In this document: one piece after another, positions 1-8,056 of the stretch
Layout: the number at the start of each line of letters is the position of its first letter
Position numbering within the stretch: the first letter of the stretch is position 1
NCBI GenBank assembly: GCA_947452135.1
Contig: CANGBT010000011.1
Span: forward strand, 1 to 32,211
Source: Burkholderiales bacterium
Lineage (GTDB): Bacteria; Pseudomonadota; Gammaproteobacteria; Burkholderiales; Burkholderiaceae_C
Length of the DNA: 32,211 nt
Direction of reading: 5' to 3'
Program-made: the position numbers and the translations under genes
The notes under the pieces: generated by a model
What the model was told of the DNA's origin: nothing
Database searches by the model: none
The model's input: the letters and a program-made list of their open reading frames with translations, nothing else

Positions 1-37
1 GAAAAGTAAGCGCCTTCCGACTAAGGACACACACACC

Positions 38-931
38 ATGAGCATCCTGATCAACAAAGACACCAAGGTCATCACGCAAGGCATCACCGGCAAGACGGGT
101 CAGTTCCACACCCGCATGTGCCGTGACTACGCCAACGGCAAGAACTGCTTCGTCGCGGGCGTCAACCCGAAGAAGGCCGGCGAAGACTTCGAAGGCATCC
201 CCATTTACGCCAACGTGCGTGAAGCCGCCGGCGCCACGGGCGCTACCGTCAGCGTCATCTACGTGCCGCCTCCCGGCGCCGCCGCAGCCATCTGGGAAGC
301 GGTTGAAGCCGACCTCGATCTGGCCATCTGCATCACCGAAGGCATTCCTGTTCGCGACATGCTCGAAGTGCGCAACAAGATGATCAAGAAGGAAGCCGCC
401 GGCGGCAAGAAGACGCTGCTGCTGGGCCCCAACTGCCCCGGGCTGATCACGCCCGAGGAAATCAAGATCGGCATCATGCCGGGGCACATCCACCGCAAGG
501 GACGCATCGGTGTGGTCAGCCGCTCAGGCACGCTCACCTACGAAGCCGTGGCCCAACTCACCGAAATCGGCCTCGGCCAGTCGAGCGCTGTGGGCATCGG
601 CGGCGATCCGATCAACGGGCTCAAGCACATCGACATCATGCGGTTGTTCAACGACGACCCCGACACCGACGCCGTGATCATGATTGGCGAGATCGGCGGA
701 CCCGACGAGGCCGAGGCCGCGCGCTGGTGCCAGAAGAACATGAAGAAACCCATCGTCGGCTTCATTGCCGGTGTGACTGCTCCGGCAGGCAAGCGCATGG
801 GCCACGCCGGCGCGCTGATCTCCGGCGGCGCCGACACCGCCGATGCCAAGCTCGCGGTGATGGAAGAGTGCGGCTTCACCGTCACGCGCAACCCTTCCGA
901 GATGGCCAAGCTGCTCAAGAAACTGCTTTGA
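38..931 (+). CDS. sucD: Succinyl-CoA ligase (ADP-forming) alpha subunit
   Basis: 297-aa ORF with MSILINKDTKVITQGITGKTGQFHT N-terminus, GPNCPGLITPEE, and GHAGALISGGADTADAK catalytic His region typical of SucD. Confidence 0.97.
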   Translation: MSILINKDTKVITQGITGKTGQFHTRMCRDYANGKNCFVAGVNPKKAGEDFEGIPIYANVREAAGATGATVSVIYVPPPGAAAAIWEAVEADLDLAICITEGIPVRDMLEVRNKMIKKEAAGGKKTLLLGPNCPGLITPEEIKIGIMPGHIHRKGRIGVVSRSGTLTYEAVAQLTEIGLGQSSAVGIGGDPINGLKHIDIMRLFNDDPDTDAVIMIGEIGGPDEAEAARWCQKNMKKPIVGFIAGVTAPAGKRMGHAGALISGGADTADAKLAVMEECGFTVTRNPSEMAKLLKKLL

Positions 932-2235
932 TGCCAGTCAGGGGCCGGGCGCCGGCGAATTTCGCGCCGGCGCCCGGCGCCCTCACAGTGGTCGGTTGCC
1001 TGGGCCGGCAACTGCTCGACGACGACTTCCTGAGCGACCCCTATCCCGCTTACCGCCGCTTGCGTGAAAGCGCGCCGGTGGCGTGGAGCGAGGAGTTTTT
1101 CGGCGGTGCGTGGCTGGTGTCTCGCCACGCCGACGTCGACATGGTGCTGCGCGATGCGCGGTTCTCGGCGCAACGCACCGGGGGTTGGGTCATGCGCGGC
1201 AGCGAGCCGCGCACTGAGCTTCGCGGCTTCCAGCGGCTGTTTGCCCGCGCACTGATCTTTCTGGATGCGCCCGATCACGCTCGCGTGCGCCAGGTCATGG
1301 CCAGCGCGTTCCGCCCGGCCGATCTGCAGCGTCTGGTGCCACGATTGACTCAGGCGATCGCTGACCGGCTGGACGCGGCCGATCCGCTGGCCGGCTTCGA
1401 TTTCGTGAGCACGCTGGCGCGGCCGTTGCCCGCTCAGGCGATCGCCACGCTGATGGGCGTTGACGACGAAGCCGTCCCAGGAGGGTTCCTCGAAGGCTCC
1501 GATGAACTGGCCAGTTTCCTGGGCGCGATCGAACCGACCCGCGAGCAGGCCTTGCGCGCCCAAACGGCTTTGCTGAAGATGGCCGCACGCTTCGAGACAG
1601 CCTTGCAGCCGCGGCGCCAATCCCTCGACAAGCCCGGCCGTGACGACGTCCTCGACCGACTGGTACGGGCCGAGCGCGACGGACAGATCCGCGGCAGCGC
1701 CGAGTTGCTGGCACAGTGCGTGATGCTGCTGTTCGCCGGCCACGAGACCACCCGGCATCTGTTGGCCAACGGCCTGCAAATTCTGCTCAGGGACCCGACG
1801 GCTTGGCGCTCACTTGCCGAAGATCGCGCCTTGTTGCCAGCCGCTGTGCGTGAGCTTCTGCGCTTCGACAGCCCTGTGCAGTACACCGGCCGACGCGTGA
1901 CCACCGAGATGACGCTGCATGGCCAGACGCTGCGCCGCGGAGATCTGGTGGTCGCCCTCATCGGCTCTGCCAACCGAGACCCCGCTCAGCATGAGCGCCC
2001 GGATGAGTTCGACATCTCGCGCCGGCCAGCGCCCTCGCTGGCTTTCGGACAGGGCCCCCATGTGTGTCTGGGTGCCTCGCTGACCTTGCTGGAAGCGCAG
2101 CTGGTTTTTTCACAATTGCTTGATCGCTGGCCGCAGCTTGAACTGGCAGGCTCTTCCGCCGCGCAGCGCATGGGCAGTCCGCTGTATCGCGGACCGCTCG
2201 AGCTGCTGGTTCGAAAGCCCTCCGCCACCCCATAG
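931..2235 (+). CDS. Cytochrome P450
   Basis: In-frame ATG at 931 overlapping the sucD stop (TGATG). I-helix LLFAGHETTRHLL, ExxR region (VRELLRFDSPVQYTGR) and heme-binding loop FGQGPHVCLGASL. Confidence 0.93.
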   Translation: MPVRGRAPANFAPAPGALTVVGCLGRQLLDDDFLSDPYPAYRRLRESAPVAWSEEFFGGAWLVSRHADVDMVLRDARFSAQRTGGWVMRGSEPRTELRGFQRLFARALIFLDAPDHARVRQVMASAFRPADLQRLVPRLTQAIADRLDAADPLAGFDFVSTLARPLPAQAIATLMGVDDEAVPGGFLEGSDELASFLGAIEPTREQALRAQTALLKMAARFETALQPRRQSLDKPGRDDVLDRLVRAERDGQIRGSAELLAQCVMLLFAGHETTRHLLANGLQILLRDPTAWRSLAEDRALLPAAVRELLRFDSPVQYTGRRVTTEMTLHGQTLRRGDLVVALIGSANRDPAQHERPDEFDISRRPAPSLAFGQGPHVCLGASLTLLEAQLVFSQLLDRWPQLELAGSSAAQRMGSPLYRGPLELLVRKPSATP

Positions 2236-2293
2236 CACCACGTCGGCGCCTAAACTGACGCTGACTACTGAACAAGCTGAATGAGGCCCCGGC

Positions 2294-3022
2294 ATGGAAG
2301 CGTTGTTGACCCCCGAGTTTTGGATCGCCGTCGGGCAGATCATCATGATCGACATCCTGTTGGGCGGCGACAACGCGGTGGTGATCGCACTGGCCTGCCG
2401 CAAGCTGCCACCGCCTCAGCGGGTCAAAGGCATCTTGTGGGGAACCGCCGGCGCCATCGCCTTGCGGGTGATCCTGATCTTTTTTGCGCTGCAGCTTTTG
2501 GCCATTCCGTTTCTCAAAATCGCCGGAGCGATCTTGCTGGTGTGGATTGGCGTCAAGTTGTTGCTGCCCGAGGACGACGACGGCCACGGAAACATCGAAG
2601 GCAGTGACCGTCTCTGGGGGGCGGTCAAGACGGTGATCGTGGCCGATCTGGTGATGAGCGTCGACAACGTCATCGCGATCGCCGGTGCAGCCGAAAACGC
2701 CGGCGGAGACCACACGATGCCGCTGGTCATTTTTGGCCTTCTGGTGAGCATTCCCATCATCGTGTGGGGCAGCCAGCTCGTTCTCGGTCTGATGGACCGC
2801 TTCCCGTTGATCATCACGCTGGGCGCGATGCTGCTGGGCTGGATCGCCGGCAGCATGGTGCTCAGCGACCCGGCTCTGGTCAACGCTGATGTGGTGCCGC
2901 AGCTTCCCAAGCTGGTGGTCACCGATGTCCTCAAGTACGCCGCCGGCATTGGCGGCGCACTGCTCGTGCTGCTGCTTGGCAAGGCCATCGCGGCACGACG
3001 TCGCACAGCTGCCGGGCCATGA
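2294..3022 (+). CDS. TerC/YjbE-family integral membrane protein
   Basis: 242-aa polytopic protein with IDILLGGDNAVVIALACRKLP and VADLVMSVDNVIAIAGAA duplicated acidic-Asn motifs of the TerC family. Confidence 0.92.
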   Translation: MEALLTPEFWIAVGQIIMIDILLGGDNAVVIALACRKLPPPQRVKGILWGTAGAIALRVILIFFALQLLAIPFLKIAGAILLVWIGVKLLLPEDDDGHGNIEGSDRLWGAVKTVIVADLVMSVDNVIAIAGAAENAGGDHTMPLVIFGLLVSIPIIVWGSQLVLGLMDRFPLIITLGAMLLGWIAGSMVLSDPALVNADVVPQLPKLVVTDVLKYAAGIGGALLVLLLGKAIAARRRTAAGP

Positions 3023-4002
3023 GCGACAGCGCGCTGCGATCGTCTGCACAGCGCAGCAACCTGGGCCGTTACAGGATCGAGCGTCAGCTTGGAAGTGGCG
3101 CCATGGGTGCTGTCTACCTGGGAATGGATCCGCACACCGGCGAGGCAGTCGCGCTGAAGACCATGGCGCTGGCCACCGAATTCGATGGCGCTGAGCTCGA
3201 AGACGCGCGGCAGCGTTTTTTTCGCGAGGCCGAAACCGCAGGTCGCTTGCAGCACCCGGACATCGTCAGGATCCTCGATGCGGGTGAGCAAGACGGTACC
3301 GCTTATGTTGCGATGGAATACCTCACTGGCCATGACCTACAGCCTCACACCCAGCCGGCGCAACTGCTGAGCGTGCCGGTGGTCTTGCAGATCGGCATTC
3401 GGGTGGCCGATGCGCTGGCCTATGCCCACAGCCACGGCGTGGTTCATCGCGACGTCAAACCGGCCAACGTGATGGTTGATCTCGACGCCGGCGTGGTGAA
3501 GGTCACCGACTTCGGCATCGCCTGCGTCGCTGACGCCAGCCGCACACGAACTGGCGTCGTGTTGGGTACGCCGTCGTTCATGTCGCCCGAGCAGTTGTCG
3601 GGCCGACGGGTCGACGGGCGCACCGACTTGTACTCGCTGGGCGTCATGCTGTTTCAGTTGCTGACCGGGCAGCTGCCCCATCAGAACGAGTCGATGGCGC
3701 GATTGCTGCATGCGATCGTCAACGAGCCAGCAGCCGACATCCGATCCGTTCGCCCTGAGCTCCCCGAGTCGTTGGCGAAGTTGGTGGCGCGCTTGTTGTC
3801 CAAGTCGCCCGAGGCGCGTCATGCCGATGGCTGGCAGGTGGCGAACGAGTTGCGTGCCGCAGCGGCACTGGTTTCAGTCGACCCTCACGGTTGTGTGCCG
3901 GTTGTCACGAACCCGGCGTTCTTGCAGGACTCAGACACGCAGCCGTTTGCCAAGACAGTCAGCCTGCCTCGCACCGATCGGGCCCACAATCCCGATCTGT
4001 GA
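3019..4002 (+). CDS. Serine/threonine protein kinase (Hanks type), no evident transmembrane segment
   Basis: Gly-rich loop LGSGAMGAVYLG, VALK, catalytic loop HRDVKPANVMVD, DFG, MSPEQ, DLYSLGVMLFQLLTG. ATGA overlap with the TerC gene. Confidence 0.95.
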   Translation: MSDSALRSSAQRSNLGRYRIERQLGSGAMGAVYLGMDPHTGEAVALKTMALATEFDGAELEDARQRFFREAETAGRLQHPDIVRILDAGEQDGTAYVAMEYLTGHDLQPHTQPAQLLSVPVVLQIGIRVADALAYAHSHGVVHRDVKPANVMVDLDAGVVKVTDFGIACVADASRTRTGVVLGTPSFMSPEQLSGRRVDGRTDLYSLGVMLFQLLTGQLPHQNESMARLLHAIVNEPAADIRSVRPELPESLAKLVARLLSKSPEARHADGWQVANELRAAAALVSVDPHGCVPVVTNPAFLQDSDTQPFAKTVSLPRTDRAHNPDL

Positions 4003-4055
4003 CGGACGCGTGCCATTCGTGTCCTCAAATCCCCTGTTCGATTCGGCCCCAGTCC

Positions 4056-4838
4056 ATGCCCTTCGAGTTTTTCAGCGCCACCGATCCGGGCCGCTTGCGA
4101 CGCAACAACGAAGACTCGGTCGCGGTTGATTTCGACGCGTCTCTGGTTGTGCTCGCCGATGGCATGGGCGGCTACAACGCTGGGGAGGTGGCCAGCAACA
4201 TCGCCACCTCATTCATTCGAACCGAGCTCGGCCGGTGGTTGATCGAGGCGGCGGCACAGGCCAGTGATGCCGACGTTCGGCGGGCGATGGACATCTGCGT
4301 CGACAACGCCAACCGCGCCATCTTCAACGCCGCCCACAGCAATCCGCAGTACGCCGGCATGGGCACCACGCTGGTGGTGGGCGTGTTCCGCGAAGGCCGT
4401 CTGTTGCTCGGCCATGTGGGCGATTCGCGCTGCTACCGCTTGCGCGATGGCAAGCTCACCCAACTCACGCGAGACCACTCCTTGCTGCAAGAGCAGATCG
4501 ATGCCGGACTCATCACCAGGGAAGAGGCCGCGTTCTCGAACAACAAGAACCTGGTCACGCGCGCTGTGGGGGTCGATGAGACCGTACCGCTGGAGTCCCA
4601 GCAGCATGACCTGCGAGGTGGCGATGTGGTGCTGATGTGCTCCGACGGCCTGTCCGACATGATCGATGACGCTCGAATCAGCGAACTGCTGCTCTCCAGC
4701 GCCACACTTGAAGCGGGGGCCAGCGCACTCATCGACGCTGCCAATCAGGCCGGTGGCAAAGATAATATTGCCGTGATCCTCGCAAGGGTCACGGGCCAGA
4801 CGAGTATGGGGCGCGGCTGGTGGCCCTTCAGGCGCTGA
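4056..4838 (+). CDS. PP2C-family protein serine/threonine phosphatase
   Basis: ATG at 4056 (MPFEFFSATDPGRLRRNNEDS). VVLADGMGGYNAGEVAS, GHVGDSRCYRLRDG, LMCSDGLSDMI and GGKDNIAVILARV are PP2C motifs. Confidence 0.95.
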   Translation: MPFEFFSATDPGRLRRNNEDSVAVDFDASLVVLADGMGGYNAGEVASNIATSFIRTELGRWLIEAAAQASDADVRRAMDICVDNANRAIFNAAHSNPQYAGMGTTLVVGVFREGRLLLGHVGDSRCYRLRDGKLTQLTRDHSLLQEQIDAGLITREEAAFSNNKNLVTRAVGVDETVPLESQQHDLRGGDVVLMCSDGLSDMIDDARISELLLSSATLEAGASALIDAANQAGGKDNIAVILARVTGQTSMGRGWWPFRR

Positions 4839-4915
4839 CGTCGGGAATCGCTCGCCCGCACTGACGCGCGGCGGTGTCTTCCGCCACCAAGACAAGACAA
4901 CAGACGAGGCCAAGC

Positions 4916-5569
4916 ATGGGCAAACTGGTGATTTCGATGGACGGCGTGGTGATCAAGGAAGTCCAGATCACCAAGGACAAGACCACGCTTGGCCGCCGCC
5001 CCTACAACGACATCGTCATCGACAACCTCGCGGTGAGCGGCGAGCATGCAGCGCTTCAAATGGCCGGCGCCGATGTCTTCATCGAAGACCTCAACAGCAC
5101 CAACGGCACCTACATCAACGGCAAGGCCGTCAAGAAGCAACTGCTGGTGCACAACGACACCATCGAGGTCGGCAAGTACAAGATCAAGTACCTCGTCGAT
5201 CCGGGCGCCGACTACGAAGCCACCCAGATCCTTCGGCCTGCCGCGCCGCCTCCTGCGTATCAACAGTCGGGATTTGGCGGTCCGACCTCGCTGGACCCTC
5301 TGGTGCATGCGGCGGCTTCCATCAAGGTGCTCAACGGCGCTGCGGCCGGTCGTGAGGTCTCGCTGGTCAAGGTGGTCACCACCATCGGCAAGCCCGGCGT
5401 CCAGGTGGCATCGATCACCAAGCGGCCGGTGGGCTACGTGTTCGCCCATGTCGAGGGCGCAGCACGCCCCACTGTCAACGGCAAACCGCTCGTCACCGAG
5501 ACGCTGCAGCTGAAAGACGGCGATGTGATCGAGCTGGCTGGCACGCAAATGCAGTTCATCAACCGCTGA
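4916..5569 (+). CDS. FHA domain-containing protein (N-terminal FHA plus a degenerate C-terminal FHA-like domain)
   Basis: ATG at 4916 (MGKLVISMDGVVIKEV). TLGRRPYNDIVIDNLAVSGEHAAL and LNSTNGTYINGKAV are canonical FHA. The C-terminal half repeats the fold pattern (TIGKPGVQVASITKRPVGY...PTVNGKPL...LKDGDVIELAG). Confidence 0.92.
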   Translation: MGKLVISMDGVVIKEVQITKDKTTLGRRPYNDIVIDNLAVSGEHAALQMAGADVFIEDLNSTNGTYINGKAVKKQLLVHNDTIEVGKYKIKYLVDPGADYEATQILRPAAPPPAYQQSGFGGPTSLDPLVHAAASIKVLNGAAAGREVSLVKVVTTIGKPGVQVASITKRPVGYVFAHVEGAARPTVNGKPLVTETLQLKDGDVIELAGTQMQFINR

Positions 5570-5736
5570 ACCGGCACATTGCACCCGGCATCGCCACCGT
5601 GATGCGCGTCACGGCACAGGCGCCGGTGTTTGACGGCAGCGTTGCGGCCCGGCGGGAATTGCCAATTCCGCACCTCGCCAACGTGGCTTGAGGACCTCAG
5701 CATCCACTGCTCCGTCTTCCCGGCCGCCAATCCAAC

Positions 5737-6522
5737 ATGATCGTTCGCGCACTCGGCTGTTCCGGCTCCATCGCTGCAGGCTTCAAGACAACGTCCTTTC
5801 TGCTGGATGACGATGTCCTGATCGATGCAGGCACGGGCGTGAGCGAGTTGCCGCTCGACGCGCTGGCGTGCATCGACCACGTACTTGTCAGCCATTCGCA
5901 TCTGGATCATGTCTTGTCGCTGGCGCTGCTGGCCGACAGCGTGATGCGTCCTCGTGCCGAGCAGGGCCGCGGGCCGATCCAGGTGCACGCTTTGCCCGAG
6001 ACGCTGGCGGCCCTGCGTCACCACATCTTCAACGGTGTCATCTGGCCCGACTTCACACGCCTGCCCAGCGCCGAGAACCCCGCGCTGCAACTTGTGCCGT
6101 TCGCGGTGGGCGACATGCTCACGCTTGGGCGTGAGCAGCGCCGCATTGAGGTGCTGAGCGCCGCGCACAGCGTGCCCGCGGTGGGCTTTGCGGTCGATGG
6201 TGGCGCGGCTGGCTGGTGGGTCTACACCGGTGACACCGGGCCCAACCCCTTGCTGTGGCAGCGGTTGCGCCGCATGCACGTGGCCCAACTGGTGATTGAA
6301 ACCACCTTCAGCAACGACGCAGCCCAGGTTGCTCGCCTCAGCCACCACCTCTGCCCGGAGGCGCTGGGCCACGAACTGCGGAAACTCGAAGGTTGTGTCG
6401 ACGTGCACATCACCCACATCAAGCCCGGCGAGGTGAGCACGGTGATGGCCGAGATCGCCCGGCTCAAGTTGCCACACCGCGTGCGTGTGTTGGTGGCTGG
6501 CGAGCTCATGCGTCTGGGCTGA
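5737..6522 (+). CDS. MBL-fold metallohydrolase, similar to class II 3',5'-cyclic-nucleotide phosphodiesterases
   Basis: VSHSHLDHVLSLALL metal-binding motif, CSGSIAAGFKTTSFLLDDDVLIDAGTG N-terminus, YTGDTGPN and IETTFSN motifs. The MBL fold is clear; PDE specificity is inferred. Confidence 0.8.
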   Translation: MIVRALGCSGSIAAGFKTTSFLLDDDVLIDAGTGVSELPLDALACIDHVLVSHSHLDHVLSLALLADSVMRPRAEQGRGPIQVHALPETLAALRHHIFNGVIWPDFTRLPSAENPALQLVPFAVGDMLTLGREQRRIEVLSAAHSVPAVGFAVDGGAAGWWVYTGDTGPNPLLWQRLRRMHVAQLVIETTFSNDAAQVARLSHHLCPEALGHELRKLEGCVDVHITHIKPGEVSTVMAEIARLKLPHRVRVLVAGELMRLG

Positions 6523-6637
6523 GCGCTTCTGACAATTTGCGTCAGCTCGCGCGACCGGCCGACCACTTTGCGCCGCTCTGAGTGACCGAATGTGTCACTC
6601 GCACCTCCCGAATGAGCAGGATTCACGCTGAAACCGC

Positions 6638-6653
6638 TGGCACGGCGTCTGCA
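6638..6653 (+). promoter_or_regulatory. Putative sigma-54 (RpoN) -24/-12 promoter for the first pilin gene
   Basis: TGGCACGGCGTCTGCA matches TGGCAC-N5-TTGCA with one mismatch and correct GG/GC spacing, ~50 bp upstream of the pilin ATG. RpoN/PilR control of pilA is established in other bacteria. Confidence 0.7.
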
Positions 6654-6702
6654 ACTCTGTCTGTGCTCCCACCCCCAATCAACCTGTTTGAAGGAATTGA
6701 CC

Positions 6703-7185
6703 ATGAACCGCTCTGTCCAAAAGGGTTTCACCCTCATCGAACTGATGATCGTTGTTGCGATCATCGGCATCCTGGCCGCTGTTGCTCTGCCGGCTTATTC
6801 CGATTACACAAAGAAAGCCAAGATGTCTGAGGTCGTTCTGGCCGCATCGTCTTGCCGCACCACGATCACCGAGGCGGTTCAGTCTGCAACTGCCTCGACG
6901 CTGCCTGCTGCCGGCGCTTGGGGTTGCGAAAGCACCTCGGGCACTGCGCCTTCGAAGTACGTGACCTCGGTTTCTACCAATGCCACCGGCATGATTTCGG
7001 TGGTCGCCCAGAACATCGACGCGACGAACGTGGACACCAAGATCCTGACGCTGAAGCCATTTTCTGACTCGGCTATGACCACTGCACCCGTCGGTGGCGG
7101 CGCCATCTACACATGGCGCTGTGGCAACACGACCGATGGCACGACGATCTCCGCCAAGTACCTGCCAGGTTCTTGCAAGGGCTGA
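6703..7185 (+). CDS. pilA: Type IVa major pilin (copy 1)
   Basis: ATG at 6703, short leader MNRSVQKG followed by [32 protein letters not shown]. Conserved Cys pair near the C-terminus ([23 protein letters not shown]). Confidence 0.95.
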   Translation: MNRSVQKGFTLIELMIVVAIIGILAAVALPAYSDYTKKAKMSEVVLAASSCRTTITEAVQSATASTLPAAGAWGCESTSGTAPSKYVTSVSTNATGMISVVAQNIDATNVDTKILTLKPFSDSAMTTAPVGGGAIYTWRCGNTTDGTTISAKYLPGSCKG

Positions 7186-7204
7186 TGCAGGCTGACTGTT
7201 GCTA

Positions 7205-7265
7205 GGGGGGGGGCTCGGTAGGGCCCCCCGGCCTTATGGCAGGTGTCTGGCCTGTCTGCCAGACA
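7205..7265 (+). other. Structured inter-pilin region: G9 tract/GC-rich hairpin followed by a second perfect inverted repeat
   Basis: GGGGGGC(7208-7214)/GCCCCCC(7223-7229) stem. TGTCTGGC(7244-7251)/GCCAGACA(7258-7265), 8-bp perfect stem with a 6-nt loop. No obvious T-tract. Confidence 0.55.
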
Positions 7266-7513
7266 AGGTCTCCCCAAGGACGCATCCTTTCAGAAAGATG
7301 ACCATGTTCGAACTAGCGTTCCCCAGCGTTGAGCTGCTTCAGTTTGCCGTCGGCCGGGCATCATTCTGGGTTGTGGCGGCTCTCATCTGCGCCATGGCTT
7401 GCCTGACGGCCCTGTCTCACCAGTCGCAGCCCGTCCGAGCCAAGCTCCGAAGCGAGGTGACGAATGTCAGCCGCACGAGTCGCCAGGATTCATTGCCGCA
7501 ATCAACCGACGTC

Positions 7514-7990
7514 ATGCCAATGCAAAAAGGCTTCACCCTCATCGAACTGATGATCGTTGTTGCGATCATCGGCATCCTGGCTGCTGTTGCGCTGCCGGCT
7601 TATTCCGACTACACGAAGAAAGCCAAGATGTCTGAGGTCGTTCTGGCCGCATCGTCTTGCCGCACCACGATCACCGAGGCGGTTCAGACCGCCGTGTCTT
7701 CGACGCTGCCTGCCGCCGGCGCTTGGGGTTGCGAAAGCACCTCGGGCACTGCGCCGTCGAAATACGTGACCTCGGTTTCCACCAACGCCACCGGCATGAT
7801 TTCGGTGGTCGCCCAGAACATCGACGCGACGAACGTGGACACCAAGATTCTCACGTTGAAGCCATTCGCCAATGCGGCGCTGACCACTGCACCTTCGGGT
7901 GGCGGCACCATCTACACATGGCGCTGCGGCAACACGACCGACGGCACGACGATCTCTGCCAAGTACCTTCCAGGCTCTTGCAAGGGTTGA
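7514..7990 (+). CDS. pilA: Type IVa pilin (copy 2, tandem paralogue)
   Basis: MPMQKG leader then [32 protein letters not shown]. 9 differences from copy 1 over 152 predicted mature residues by manual alignment. An in-frame ORF extends upstream (ATG at 7298), so the true start is uncertain. Confidence 0.92.
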   Translation: MPMQKGFTLIELMIVVAIIGILAAVALPAYSDYTKKAKMSEVVLAASSCRTTITEAVQTAVSSTLPAAGAWGCESTSGTAPSKYVTSVSTNATGMISVVAQNIDATNVDTKILTLKPFANAALTTAPSGGGTIYTWRCGNTTDGTTISAKYLPGSCKG

Positions 7991-8009
7991 CGGGGACTGT
8001 CGACGACCC

Positions 8010-8035
8010 AAGGCCGCTTCGGCGGTCTTTTTCAT
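8010..8035 (+). terminator. Rho-independent terminator after pilin copy 2
   Basis: AGGCCGC-TTCG-GCGGTCT stem-loop followed directly by TTTTTC. Confidence 0.8.
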
Positions 8036-8056
8036 TTGTGAACCGGCACGCATCGC

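Noticed and set aside
1-9. GAAAAGTAA as the end of sucC
   Set aside because: Plausible by synteny with sucD but only three codons are visible, too little to call.
727-930. Upstream extension of the P450 ORF
   Set aside because: Out-of-frame translation within sucD; ATG at 931 gives a normal P450 N-terminus.
538-1779. 413-aa minus-strand ORF opposite sucD/P450
   Set aside because: Shadow ORF spanning two confident genes on the other strand.
2236-2293. Possible yybP-ykoY-type Mn riboswitch upstream of the TerC gene
   Set aside because: The intergenic gap is only ~58 nt and no riboswitch-like structure was recognisable.
6703-7990. Pilin duplication as a CRISPR-like or mobile repeat
   Set aside because: The repeat is the coding sequence itself; no spacer periodicity, terminal inverted repeats or transposase.
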